Assembly: GCA_016209525.1 (NCBI GenBank)
Contig: JACQWK010000643.1
Coordinates: 1-32,171, forward strand
Reading direction: 5' to 3'
Source: Verrucomicrobiota bacterium
Lineage (GTDB): Bacteria; Verrucomicrobiota; Verrucomicrobiia; Limisphaerales; SIBE01
DNA: 32,171 nt
A program made the position numbers and the translations under genes. The notes under the pieces are model-generated. The model made no database searches and was not told where the DNA came from. It saw nothing but the letters and a program-made list of their open reading frames with translations. Shown here piece after piece: positions 17,841 to 25,343 of the stretch; the stretch's first letter is position 1, and each line of letters begins with the position of its first letter.

Positions 17841-18866
17841 TCACTGTTGAGCGACGATAAATGCGAAAAATACGACGACGAGCACGATGATCAGCAGCAG
17901 ACCCGCCAAGGCCGTTGTGACTTGCTTCTTGAACCGCTGTTCGGCCTTCAATTTCGCCTCCATTTTCTGTTCCCAGATTTTCTCCAGAGCTTGATGGGTC
18001 TGCTGCAGTTGGATATTCGCCAGCACGTTCGCGCGGTCTTCTTCCACATCTTTCCGCGCCGCCACTCCGACTCGCCCCAAGGTCTCCAACGCGTTCGCCA
18101 TCTTGAGTGAGATCGCTGCTTTGACCGCCGCCACTTGGTCCCGCTCAAACTGGTAGTTCACTTCGCCGGCGAAGCATTTGTCACAAGAGTAAGAGAGAAG
18201 CGCTCCCGGCAGGTCGATCATGGCTTTAAGATACTGAGCGATCCGGAAGAAGGCTTGCGCTTGCGCATGCAGCAACGTCTGGTGTTGGCGCACAAGCTCA
18301 TCTTCGGTGGCCCACTTCTTTCCTCCGCTTCCGGCCGCGTCGGCGCCTGGGTCGGCCGGGCTCGGATCCGCCGATTGCGGCGAGCCCGTTGGATGATCAA
18401 GCGCATTCCGGATCGTTTTGATGTTTTTGTGAATGGTTTCGATCTTCTTGGCGCTTCCCACGTAGCCCGCCAGGATATTGTCCAGAATTTTGAAAGCGGT
18501 GTCGCGAATTCGTTTGGCCAAACTGGGCACAGGCGCCTCGCGCACACTGGGAATCACGGAAGCTGAACGGATGATCTTCACCAGTTTTTGGCAGCAATCA
18601 TCCGTCATCTTGTTGGCCAGCCGATAGAATTTGGGGAAGAAATCCTCCCGCGTCATGGATTGCACCACCAGAGTGGATTCCGGCGCCGATTGGAACGTGA
18701 GGAGGAATTCGTTCAGGCTCGAGGCGACCGCATCGCCCATGGCTGCATACACCATCAGTTCGGGGAAATCCGATTTGGAGATCCGGCTCGAACTTATCCC
18801 ATTGGGCTGAGTTCCCGGCACCAACTCATTGGGCGCTCCGTCGGGCTTCGGCGGCGAACTCGTCAT
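17841..18866 (-). CDS. Tail-anchored hypothetical protein coupled to the DUF1080 gene
   Basis: A protein of about 341 residues that I do not recognise. After a Pro/Ser-rich start (MTSSPPKPDGAPNE) it is almost entirely helical, with a Pro/Ala/Gly linker in the middle (GSPQSADPSPADPGADAAGS) and a long charged helix near the end (HQALEKIWEQKMEAKLKAEQ). It ends in a single hydrophobic C-terminal segment (LAGLLLIIVLVVVFFAFIVA), giving a tail-anchored topology with the bulk in the cytosol. A CDKC pair lies near the last third. ATG 18866 is chosen because it shares its A with the TAA stop of the DUF1080 gene (TAATG), indicating coupled translation; the frame is open upstream to 18932. Function unknown. 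Confidence 0.7.
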   Translation of the reverse strand: MTSSPPKPDGAPNELVPGTQPNGISSSRISKSDFPELMVYAAMGDAVASSLNEFLLTFQSAPESTLVVQSMTREDFFPKFYRLANKMTDDCCQKLVKIIRSASVIPSVREAPVPSLAKRIRDTAFKILDNILAGYVGSAKKIETIHKNIKTIRNALDHPTGSPQSADPSPADPGADAAGSGGKKWATEDELVRQHQTLLHAQAQAFFRIAQYLKAMIDLPGALLSYSCDKCFAGEVNYQFERDQVAAVKAAISLKMANALETLGRVGVAARKDVEEDRANVLANIQLQQTHQALEKIWEQKMEAKLKAEQRFKKQVTTALAGLLLIIVLVVVFFAFIVAQQ

Positions 18867-19618
18867 TAATGCTTTTCCAGCTCCTTGATGTAAATGTTCT
18901 TGAACTGGAGCAAACTGGGCGGGCTGACCCACTTCCCATCACGCTTGCCTCCGTGATGCTGCAAGCCGATGGCCCCTTTGGCGGCGATTCCAGGCAGCCG
19001 CGCGTTGTCGATTACCGTCTTCCCATTGAGCACGACCGTCACTCGATCCCCCCGGCAGGTGATCTCGTAGCGGTTCCATTCGCCGACCGGCTTGTCGGCC
19101 TGCGTGCGTGGAGTGACGGCGGCGCGGACCTCCGCCGGCTGCTTCGGGTCCATGCGATAGCCATAGAACTCTCCCGATCCGATCGGCCAGCACCAAATGT
19201 TGATTTGGTTCTTGCCCGATCCACGAAGAAGGATTCCCGAATCCGAGTCCGGCAATGCCATCCGCATCGGCTTACCCGTGATGTCGCGGGCATGCGTGCC
19301 ATCGGGCAAAATGTAGGGAACGTTGGGGTTCACGTAGGGGGTCTCCTTGATGCGCCAATCGACACGCAGGATAAAATCCTCGAACTCGCGCTGCGTCCAC
19401 AGGCTTTTATCTCCTTTAGCCTCGCTTTGGGCGTCGTAGTCGATGACCCCATCCATGACTTTCCAGTGGCCTCCGTCGCCTTCGGGCACTTTCCAGCCGG
19501 ACAAATCCCGGCTGTTAAAAAGCGCCACAAACCCAGAAGGCACTGGATCTTCGGCGCCCAACAACTTTGCTGATGTGATGAAAAGAATGACAAAGGCCAG
19601 GCCATTGAACGGTTTCAT
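18866..19618 (-). CDS. DUF1080 (3-keto-disaccharide hydrolase-type) exported protein
   Basis: A protein of 250 residues if started at ATG 19618, which gives a clean Sec signal (MKPFNGLAFVILFITSAKLL, GA). The open frame continues upstream to 19858, but that part reads as non-coding. Family signatures are FVALFNSRDLSGWKV, WKVMDGVIDYD, FEDFILRVDWRI, DSDSGILLRG, EWNRYEITCRGDRVTVVLNG, GAIGLQHHGG and FKNIYIKEL. DUF1080/PF06439 is a concanavalin-like jelly-roll domain greatly expanded in PVC bacteria, with glycoside-hydrolase-like activity proposed. It likely acts in the periplasm or at the cell surface. A candidate promoter with a perfect palindrome lies about 110 bases upstream. It is translationally coupled to a tail-anchored protein. 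Confidence 0.9.
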   Translation of the reverse strand: MKPFNGLAFVILFITSAKLLGAEDPVPSGFVALFNSRDLSGWKVPEGDGGHWKVMDGVIDYDAQSEAKGDKSLWTQREFEDFILRVDWRIKETPYVNPNVPYILPDGTHARDITGKPMRMALPDSDSGILLRGSGKNQINIWCWPIGSGEFYGYRMDPKQPAEVRAAVTPRTQADKPVGEWNRYEITCRGDRVTVVLNGKTVIDNARLPGIAAKGAIGLQHHGGKRDGKWVSPPSLLQFKNIYIKELEKH

Positions 19619-19728
19619 AGTGATCGGTGGGTTACTCAACAGTTCATCGGAGTTCCGAGACGAAACATCCCTCATCCGTTGAGAGGAGCAAAGGTGCGGT
19701 GAGGGGTGTCGGTTCACTTCTGGACTCT

Positions 19729-19756
19729 TTAATACCTCTGACCGCCGGGCGGTCAA
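19729..19756 (-). promoter_or_regulatory. Candidate sigma70-type promoter overlapped by a perfect 17-bp palindrome
   Basis: Read on the minus strand, TTGACC (19756-19751) and TATTAA (19734-19729) are separated by 16 bases, a plausible -35/-10 pair for the DUF1080 gene. The palindrome TGACCGCCGGGCGGTCA (19739-19755; 8-bp arms around one base) covers the end of the -35 box and the spacer, where a repressor would block RNA polymerase. It resembles a homodimer operator; no regulator is encoded next to it. Confidence 0.4.
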
Positions 19757-19959
19757 TCTCAATGTGCGGTGGGGTGTCTTCCTACCTCCGGGTACTGATT
19801 GCACCCTATTGGTTGGTGTGCGGACCTCCATATCTTGTGCCTCGCTTAGGTTCAGCACCGCGAGTCGAGCGGTTCAATGGCCGGAAGCTTGCATGGCTGT
19901 GAGCAAAACAGTGAGCGCAAGCGGACTCGTGGCGCGTTTGAACGGAGCGTGAGGACAGA

Positions 19960-20556
19960 ATGAAAACGCAGGTTACAACCTGTCTGATACCGGTAGCCGC
20001 CGACCTGAGGAGGCGGACTCAGATTTCGGATTTGAGGCCGTCCGGCTCGTCCCCTCGGCGGCTACGGTCTCCCAGCGAACGCCGACGGACGCCTAGCTCT
20101 CCAACGGCCCCATTCTCGCGAAGGACGCGTGACGCCTTTTCGCTCATCGAGCTGATGGTGGCGGTTGGGATTTCGGGCATCATGTTCGTGAGTCTGTATG
20201 CGGGTTTGTCCAGCGGATTCGCTGTCGCTCAGCTCGCTCGGGAAAATCTGCGGGCGGGCCAAATTCTCCAGGAGAAGATGGAGACGATCCGGCTTTATAC
20301 GTGGCAGCAAATCAACACGTCGGGCTTCATCCCCACCAATTTCGTAGCTCCATTCTATGCCAGCACCCAAGCGACCAGCGGCCTCGTGTACACGGGAAGG
20401 GTCACGATCGCCCAAGCTCCGGTCTCGGAAGTTTACAGCAACGATTTGAAGATGGTCCAGGTGGAGGTTGATTGGGTTTCGGCCCGCACTCCCCGGAAAC
20501 GGGAGATGAGCACCTTCGTTTCACAGTATGGATTGCAGAACTACATCTACTACTAA
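19960..20556 (+). CDS. Type IV pilus minor pilin / pseudopilin (PilV-like) with very long leader
   Basis: A 198-residue protein with the class III signal DAFSLIELMVAVGISGIMFV. Cleavage is expected between Ala59 and Phe60, with Glu64 at mature +5. The mature part of about 139 residues has the size and look of PilV/GspI-type minor pilins (AGQILQEKMETIRLYTW). The leader is odd: 59 residues, Arg-rich, where 6-25 is usual. Most of it is encoded by repeat-like DNA (19993-20065). ATG 19960 has GAGGAC just upstream, and no better in-frame start lies nearer the cleavage site. It is the first gene of a pilin cluster and overlaps the next gene by 29 bases. Confidence 0.82.
   Translation: MKTQVTTCLIPVAADLRRRTQISDLRPSGSSPRRLRSPSERRRTPSSPTAPFSRRTRDAFSLIELMVAVGISGIMFVSLYAGLSSGFAVAQLARENLRAGQILQEKMETIRLYTWQQINTSGFIPTNFVAPFYASTQATSGLVYTGRVTIAQAPVSEVYSNDLKMVQVEVDWVSARTPRKREMSTFVSQYGLQNYIYY
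19993..20065. repeat. Inverted repeat within the pilin leader sequence
   Basis: GTAGCCGCCGA (19993-20003) and TCGGCGGCTAC (20055-20065) are perfect inverted arms. Between them lie the dispersed word GACCTGAGGAGGCGG and a CAGATTTCGGATTTGAG stretch like the repeat at 23214-23354. The whole unit is translated as part of the pilin leader. Confidence 0.5.
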
Positions 20557-21076
20557 ACGCCGGTCGGGATTGACGTTGATCGAGTTACTGGTCACCAGCG
20601 CGGTCGCTTCTCTCCTTTCTCTGGGGCTGGCGTCCTTGGTCATCTACAGCAACCGCAGCTTTGCCGCCATGGCCAACTATTTCGACCTCGACCGCCGGAG
20701 CCGCCATGCGTTGGACACGATGTCGCGGGAGATCCGGCAGACCAACCGCCTGATGACGTTCAGCGAAACGAGTCTGACTTTTGAGGACTACGACGGCGGC
20801 GTGTTGCGGTACGTCTATGATCCGACGGAAAGAACTTTGACTCGATCCAAAAACGGGCAGCCGGACTCGGATCCATTGCTGACGGAGTGCGATTTCCTGA
20901 AATTCTCCATTTTCCAGCGCAATCCGGTCGGCGGCACTTACGATCAGTATCCCACGGCCGACGCGGCCACCTGCAAGCTCGTGCAACTGCATTGGGAATG
21001 CTCACGCAAGATTTTTGGCGCGAAGGTCAACACGGAGAGCGTGCAGTCCGCCAAGATCGTGATTCGCAAACAGTAG
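20528..21076 (+). CDS. Pseudopilin / minor pilin, PilW/GspJ-like
   Basis: A 182-residue protein starting with a short basic leader and RRSGLTLIELLVTSAVASLL: cleavage after Gly14, Leu15 at +1, Glu19 at +5. The mature part (MSREIRQTNRLMTFSETSLT; ILTECDFLKF-like region with LLTECDFLKFSIFQRNP) fits PilW/GspJ minor pilins, which initiate pilus assembly in a complex with PilV- and PilX-like partners. It overlaps the preceding pilin gene by 29 bases and is followed 7 bases later by the PilX-like gene, so the three are surely co-transcribed. Confidence 0.85.
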   Translation: MDCRTTSTTKRRSGLTLIELLVTSAVASLLSLGLASLVIYSNRSFAAMANYFDLDRRSRHALDTMSREIRQTNRLMTFSETSLTFEDYDGGVLRYVYDPTERTLTRSKNGQPDSDPLLTECDFLKFSIFQRNPVGGTYDQYPTADAATCKLVQLHWECSRKIFGAKVNTESVQSAKIVIRKQ

Positions 21077-21083
21077 GCGATCT

Positions 21084-22394
21084 ATGAAGGCGAAACCGAG
21101 CATGATCCTGCCAAGTCGGCAAAATCAGGGCAGCTCCCTGCTCATCACACTCGTGACCATGGCGGTGCTCGGGGTGTATCTGGCCGCTTACCTCAATCTG
21201 GTCAGCAGCCAGAATCTTTCCATGATGCGCTCAACTCAATGGAATACAGCGATTCCCATCGCCGAGGCCGGGGTCGAGGAGGCTTTGACCCATCTCTATT
21301 ACAATCCGATCATCCGCCTGGGCAACGGATGGAATCTGGTGAACGGCGCTTACACCAAGGAACGCTTCATCGGAGACACGAAGTACGTCACGACCATATC
21401 GACCAATTTCTCACCCGAAATCATCTCCAAGGCCTATGTGCGGAAACCTTTTGAGAACGAGTTTCTCGATCCTCCCAGAGGCGTGCGAGTGATGGTCACC
21501 AATTTTGCCACCTTCGCCAAAGGCATGTTCGCCAGAGGCCAAATTGAACTCAACGGTTATCGAGTCACCAGTGATAGCTATGATTCCGCCGATCCGCTCT
21601 ACAGTACCTTGGGGCGATACGATTCCACCAAGTTCAAAGACACCGGCGATCTCGGAACGAACGCCACGTTCACAGATTCGTTGTCGGTTTGGAACGCGCA
21701 GGTCTGGGGCAAAGTCTCGACCGGACCTGGCGGCAGCATTGCGGTGGGCGGCAAAGGTTCGATCGGCAGCAAAGCGTGGCATCAGGGCGGCAACACCGGA
21801 ATCGAGCCCGGCTGGTCTTCCAACGACAACAACATCTCCCTCCCGGAGGTGCAAGCCCCTTTCACCGGCGGCGGCATGGCGCCCTCCAGCGGATCGGTAG
21901 GACTCACGAACTACACCTACGTCCTCACCACCGGCAACTGGCAGATGGCCACGCTGAACATGGGATCGACCGACAAAATGATGGTCATGGGCAGCGCCGT
22001 TCTCTACGTGACGGGCAATGTCAGCCTCTCGAGTCAGTCCTACATCTACATTTCGACCAACAGCAGCCTGAAAATTTACGTGGCCGGCTCAAGCGCTTCT
22101 TTCGGCGGGCAGGGGATCGCCAACCCGGCCGGCAGCACGACGAATTTCCTGTACTTCGGATTGCCGAGCAACACATCGATCAGCATGAACGGCAACACCA
22201 TGTTCGCCGGAGCGATTTACGCGCCGAACGCCGCTGTCCAATTGGGAGGCGGCGGCAGCACGATCTACGATTTCATGGGCGCGTGCGTGAGCGACACGGT
22301 TTTTATGAACGGCCATTACAACTTCCACTACGACGAAGCGCTCCGCGGCATCATGAGCAGTGGCATGGTCGTCACCTCTTGGAATGAACTCTAA
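21084..22394 (+). CDS. PilX-like pilus assembly protein with long beta-rich C-terminal region
   Basis: This 436-residue protein has a leader ending NQGSSLLITLVTMAVLGVYL. Cleavage after Gly16 is possible; mature +5 is Ile rather than Glu, as in GspK/PilX-type tip pilins that lack Glu5. QWNTAIPIAEAGVEEALTHL follows, typical of PilX-like proteins. Residues about 190-430 are Gly/Ser/Asn-rich and beta-prone (GGSIAVGGKGSIGSKAWHQG; YIYISTNSSLKIYVAG; TMFAGAIYAPNAAVQLGGGG), resembling a beta-helix or DUF7305-like domain, possibly an adhesive or polymer-forming tip. It is the third gene of the minor pilin operon. Confidence 0.82.
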   Translation: MKAKPSMILPSRQNQGSSLLITLVTMAVLGVYLAAYLNLVSSQNLSMMRSTQWNTAIPIAEAGVEEALTHLYYNPIIRLGNGWNLVNGAYTKERFIGDTKYVTTISTNFSPEIISKAYVRKPFENEFLDPPRGVRVMVTNFATFAKGMFARGQIELNGYRVTSDSYDSADPLYSTLGRYDSTKFKDTGDLGTNATFTDSLSVWNAQVWGKVSTGPGGSIAVGGKGSIGSKAWHQGGNTGIEPGWSSNDNNISLPEVQAPFTGGGMAPSSGSVGLTNYTYVLTTGNWQMATLNMGSTDKMMVMGSAVLYVTGNVSLSSQSYIYISTNSSLKIYVAGSSASFGGQGIANPAGSTTNFLYFGLPSNTSISMNGNTMFAGAIYAPNAAVQLGGGGSTIYDFMGACVSDTVFMNGHYNFHYDEALRGIMSSGMVVTSWNEL

Positions 22395-22485
22395 CCGAAA
22401 ACGAGATCGCTCGTGGCTGTTTCAGAGCGGCCTCCGGCACCTGCTTTCTCCGGCAGGACCGGCGGAGCCTTTCCACGAAGCTCAA

Positions 22486-22515
22486 GGTGGGGCGAGACTC
22501 TTGTCGAGCCCTGAC
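22486..22515. repeat. Partial copy of MITE-like family E
   Basis: GGTGGGGCGAGACTCTTGTC (from 22486) continuing GAGCCCTGAC matches the left end of 15366-15443 with two changes. The right end is absent. Nearby, CAGTGCC (22536-22542) and GGCACTG (22549-22555) form a small hairpin. Together they occupy the 281-base gap before the major pilin gene. Confidence 0.6.
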
Positions 22516-22663
22516 ATTGAAGAATTTCTGTCTGTCAGTGCCAGAACCGGCACTGGCGTTGGGACTGGGGCTGCGCATAGCGAAACGCGGCCGGCAAAAG
22601 GCAATTCGTGAACAAACGTTGCACTGATACAAACCCGCCTTTTGCTTCGTTCACACCGCAAAA

Positions 22664-22669
22664 GAAAGG
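22664..22669 (+). promoter_or_regulatory. Ribosome binding site of the major pilin gene
   Basis: GAAAGG lies six bases before the ATG at 22676 within AAAGAAAGGTTAGTT. It is one of the clearest Shine-Dalgarno-like sites in the window and fixes this start. Confidence 0.6.
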
Positions 22670-22675
22670 TTAGTT

Positions 22676-23026
22676 ATGAAAATCAAAACTCATCGGCACT
22701 CAGGGTTCACCCTGGTGGAAATCATGATCGTGGTCGCGATTATTGGCCTCTTGGCCACGATCGCCATCCCCAACTTCGTCAAGGCTCGAATCACCGCGCA
22801 GAAAAACGCGTGCATTCAGAACCTGAAGCAAGTGGACAGCGCCAAGGAGCAGTGGGCGCTCGAGAACAAGAAGACGGAAGGGGCCTCCACGGCCGGCTCG
22901 GAAACCGCCGTTGACGCCTTCCTGAAAGCGCCGCCGGTCTGCCCTGGCGGTGGTACTTACACCTACAACGCTGTCGGTACGAATCCCTCCTGCAGCCTCA
23001 GTGCTTCCAACGGGCACACGCTGTAG
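22676..23026 (+). CDS. Major type IV pilin-like protein (PilA/PilE-like)
   Basis: A 116-residue prepilin with leader MKIKTHRHSG and mature start FTLVEIMIVVAIIGLLATIA (cleavage Gly10/Phe11, Glu15 at +5), then IPNFVKARITAQKNACIQNL. The short globular part has two cysteines near the C-terminus (PPVCPGGG and NPSCSLS) that may form the disulfide loop of type IV pilins. Such small proteins are also found as type II secretion major pseudopilins (GspG), but the short size and NFVKARITAQKN favour a PVC pilin. It follows the minor pilin genes after a repeat-filled gap and has its own ribosome site, so it may be transcribed separately at a higher level. Confidence 0.88.
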   Translation: MKIKTHRHSGFTLVEIMIVVAIIGLLATIAIPNFVKARITAQKNACIQNLKQVDSAKEQWALENKKTEGASTAGSETAVDAFLKAPPVCPGGGTYTYNAVGTNPSCSLSASNGHTL

Positions 23027-23036
23027 CCTCAGACAT

Positions 23037-23091
23037 GCCGTCCGGCGCAGGATCCAGTGGGAAACTCGGGATTCCATTGGGCCCGGACGGC
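23037..23091 (+). other. Hairpin just after the major pilin gene
   Basis: The perfect 9-bp arms GCCGTCCGG (23037-23045) and CCGGACGGC (23083-23091) enclose 37 bases. No T-run follows. It could stabilise the pilin mRNA 3' end or act as a weak terminator, or be another palindromic repeat. Confidence 0.35.
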
Positions 23092-23105
23092 TCTCTTCAC
23101 CCACC

Positions 23106-23134
23106 CCTCTCCCCTCCTTTGATGAGGGGAGAGG
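23106..23134. repeat. CCCTCTCCC-type hairpin repeat (family B)
   Basis: The perfect 11-bp arms CCTCTCCCCTC (23106-23116) and GAGGGGAGAGG (23124-23134) have a 7-base loop. It belongs with 5533, 17720 and 29711. Confidence 0.65.
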
Positions 23135-23213
23135 ATGTTCTCCGCATCCGCGCCACAATGATTTCCAAGAGTGCGGATTCATTCCGCGGGGTTTCTGCCC
23201 TCACTCAAAATCC

Positions 23214-23354
23214 AAAATCTGAAACTCGAAATCCGAAACAAACCCAAAAGCTCGAAATCCAAGTCTCAAAACCAGGCGTTAGGGCGCCGTTTTGGACTTT
23301 GAAGCCTTCAGCTTTGGGATTTGTTTCGGATTTCGGATTTCGAGTTTCGGATTT
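23214..23354. repeat. 141-bp inverted repeat of AAATCCGAAA-type words
   Basis: The left arm 23214-23252 and right arm 23310-23354 are inverted copies, with a six- to seven-base insertion of one extra ATCCGAA word in the right arm. The words GAAACTCGAAATCC and GAAACAAA are recognisable in both. The 57-base centre contains AGGGCGCC. A long cruciform or hairpin could form. It fills the gap between the convergent pilin and response regulator genes. Confidence 0.65.
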
Positions 23355-23437
23355 GTCGTGCTCGGCATGGCTGCGGGAGCGGGGCAGAATTGCGCCCGAA
23401 AATCGGATTGTGCCTTTGCACAGGCCTTCAAGGAAGT

Positions 23438-23989
23438 TCAATCCGGACTAAAATGGAGTTCCCGGCCCTTGGCGGCAGAATTCAGTCGTATGCCCCGCAA
23501 ACCGTGCGCCAGGTTCAGAAAATCTTCCTTGCTGACCGGCTTGACCAAGAATGAATGCGCCCCAAGACGGTAAGCTTGCCGAATTTCTCCGGTGTTCCCA
23601 AAACCTGTCATCACCACAATCCCTAGAGCTCTGAATTCCGGTTCCTCTCGCTCGCGAATCCATTGGAGGATCTCCAAACCCGATTTCCAAGGCAGGATCA
23701 GGTCCAAAAAAAGCAGCGTCGGAAAAGGGAACCGCTCCCGGTCTGAGTACGAACCTCTCCCCGCCAAGTAAAGAACGACCTCCCGTCCTGTGTCCGCGAC
23801 ATGAATCGCGTTGGTAATGTTGGCCGCCCGGATGATGCGTTCCAATGCTTCCGCATCGGATCGGTTGTCATCGGCGATCAGAATCGGCTTAGCGTCCCTC
23901 TTCACTGCTTGCTGCTCGGCAAAATCGGCCTCTATCCTTAAACGATCCGAGCGGCTTCTGTCTTTAGGGGAGGCGTCGGACACTGCCAT
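23438..23989 (-). CDS. Single-domain response regulator (receiver protein, Rcp1-like)
   Basis: This 183-residue protein contains one receiver domain after a 33-residue charged leader. The acidic pocket is Asp40-Asp41 (ILIADDN), the phosphoacceptor Asp96 (LLFLDLILP), Thr128 (VVMTGF) and Lys150 (FLVKPVS). There is no output domain, so it probably signals through protein contact, as in CheY- or Rcp1-type phosphorelay proteins; FLDLILPWKSGLEILQWI is typical of the Rcp1-like group. No histidine kinase is adjacent, making it an orphan here. Its closeness to the pilin genes might mean a role in surface motility, but that is only positional. Confidence 0.9.
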   Translation of the reverse strand: MAVSDASPKDRSRSDRLRIEADFAEQQAVKRDAKPILIADDNRSDAEALERIIRAANITNAIHVADTGREVVLYLAGRGSYSDRERFPFPTLLFLDLILPWKSGLEILQWIREREEPEFRALGIVVMTGFGNTGEIRQAYRLGAHSFLVKPVSKEDFLNLAHGLRGIRLNSAAKGRELHFSPD

Positions 23990-24338
23990 CGGGGAAACCC
24001 CGGCTCGGCTATCCCGAGTGCGTCCTCTGTAAAAAGATTCGCTCGATCAATCCCTTCCTCAAGCTCTTGCCCAATTCTAACACTGGTTGTCCCGCCGTTT
24101 GGGGCACGACAAATCCGAAACTCAGCCTCTGTTTGAAGGCGAGAATTCGTCGAGGAGGATGACTGCTTCCAGGCCCTCCAGGTGGGGTTTCGACCCTCCC
24201 CATCTTGAGGAGTTCATTCTATATGAAGCCGCCGGTGCTTCAGCCAGCCTGTGATCGTGCAGGTAAAAATGACAGTGCCGCATCCCGGGCCGCGCGGAAC
24301 GCCGCGAAGGCACGCGAGCGAGGAATTCAGGGCACTGG
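23990..24338. other. Gap without a recognisable gene
   Basis: This stretch lies between the divergent response regulator and zinc-ribbon genes. A 64-codon frame on the minus strand (24009-24203) has no family signal and is not called. No clear promoter, hairpin or repeat stands out. Confidence 0.4.
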
Positions 24339-24662
24339 ATGACGGGAACAACCCTTATGCGCGGATCAACAAACCTATTCTTCGTCTGCAGCCGCTGTCG
24401 CGGCCTGCTGGAATTTCCGAGACTGTGCGAGAACGGGTCGGTGAAATGCTACCACTGCGGTTCGTTAAACTGGTTAACTCAGGGCAGTCGTTCGCCGGCT
24501 CCCGCGTCCGGCATCGCGCCAAACCTGGGCCACAAGCGGCGCGATCCGGTTTCTCCAAAGGCAGCAGCGAAGAAGAAGATATGGGGCTTCTTACGAAGAG
24601 TCTTCGCTCGTCAGGCCGCCACGATTCTCCTTTCGGCACTCGCCGCAGTCTGTCTCCTTTGA
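24339..24662 (+). CDS. Small zinc-ribbon protein with C-terminal hydrophobic segment
   Basis: A 107-residue protein of unknown function. Residues 17-44 form a zinc ribbon: CSRCRGLLEFPRLCENGSVK then CYHCGSLNWL (CxxC, 16 residues, CxxC, plus one extra Cys). A low-complexity basic middle follows (KRRDPVSPKAAAKKKIWGFL) and a C-terminal hydrophobic stretch ATILLSALAAVCLL, suggesting a tail anchor. The start could be ATG 24339 or ATG 24357. An overlapping longer frame (24251-24916) lacks any such motif and is rejected. The layout resembles small membrane-attached zinc ribbons, but no partner is visible. Confidence 0.55.
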   Translation: MTGTTLMRGSTNLFFVCSRCRGLLEFPRLCENGSVKCYHCGSLNWLTQGSRSPAPASGIAPNLGHKRRDPVSPKAAAKKKIWGFLRRVFARQAATILLSALAAVCLL

Positions 24663-24817
24663 TCGATACGCCGTCCCCTGGCTCTCTTCCATTATTCCGC
24701 AAGCGGAGCGACATAATCCAAGACCCGGCGCCGTTTATCCCGTTTGCCGTCCATTTCAGACGGTCGTTCACTCCACTGGCGGCACAGCTTCAGAATCACT
24801 TTCGTGAACCGGCCTCG

Positions 24818-24905
24818 ATGAACATTGAACATGGCACTCCCGACTTGGAACAAGAACTGGGGTCCTTCGACGTTCAGCGTTCGATGTCGGATGTTCGATG
24901 TTCAT
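24818..24905. repeat. GTTCGATGTTC-type dispersed repeat with inverted ends
   Basis: ATGAACATTGAACAT (24818-24832) opposes a run of words ending GATGTTCGATGTTCAT (24890-24905). Between them GACGTTCAGCGTTCGATG repeats the same word degenerately. It is intergenic and non-coding, between the zinc-ribbon gene and the tRNA. The remaining bases from 24663 to 25058 show nothing else. Confidence 0.5.
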
Positions 24906-25058
24906 CCCCTCGCTGAAACCACTTCGGAGCATCCGAGCCGGTTGGGCGGGGCGAGGTTGCCTTCGTCGCAAATTCAACTATCGCGAGGGATTTGGCCCTG
25001 GGCTGTTGCGGAGCGGGATAAACTCCATCGCGTCGTTGACATAGAACCTTGGTGTTGT

Positions 25059-25145
25059 TGGTGCCGATGGAGGGACTTGAACCCACACACTCTTGCGAGT
25101 ACCAGATTTTGAGTCTAGCGCGTCTGCCAGTTCCGCCACATCGGC
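25059..25145 (-). tRNA. tRNA-Leu (anticodon CAA)
   Basis: Read on the minus strand, the 7-bp acceptor arms GCCGATG (from 25145) and CATCGGC (ending 25063) pair perfectly. The discriminator is A and the CCA end is encoded (25061-25059). The D-arm region is TGGCGGAACTGGCAGACGC. The anticodon stem CTAGA/TCTGG encloses the loop CTCAAAA with CAA at 25111-25109. A long variable arm follows (class II, as in tRNA-Leu), and the T-arm reads GTGTGGGTTCAAGTCCCTCC. It decodes UUG. Confidence 0.95.
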
Positions 25146-25343
25146 TTTCCCATCGTCATAGGTTCCCATGCAGTCGAAGGATTGGATTCACTCGGCGCCG
25201 GTCTGACGGCGTGAAAGGCGACACACCCGCAACTCGCAACACTTCGAGCTAATCCATACTACGCCCACATCGCGGGGGACAATATAGGAATGTGCAAGAG
25301 GCGCGCAAGCGGCGAATTCGCAGCCTTTGGGAACCCCCTGCAT

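Noticed and set aside
22548..22562. A sigma54-like box (CGGCAC-5-TTGG) upstream of the major pilin gene
   Set aside because: The critical -12 GC is missing and the bases are part of a small hairpin (22536-22555) in repeat DNA, so the resemblance is probably chance.
23035..23451. A 138-codon open frame after the pilin gene
   Set aside because: It runs through a family B hairpin and both arms of the AAATCCGAAA inverted repeat, so it is repeat DNA read as protein.
24251..24916. A 221-codon open frame overlapping the zinc-ribbon gene
   Set aside because: It has no family motif, is rich in Arg/Ser/Pro, and runs into the GTTCGATGTTC repeat; the shorter overlapping frame has the zinc ribbon.
25276..25312. 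A promoter (TTGCGC-16-TATATT on the minus strand) for tRNA-Leu
   Set aside because: It is plausible, but it lies over 130 bases from the tRNA with no support for such a leader, so it is not listed as a feature.
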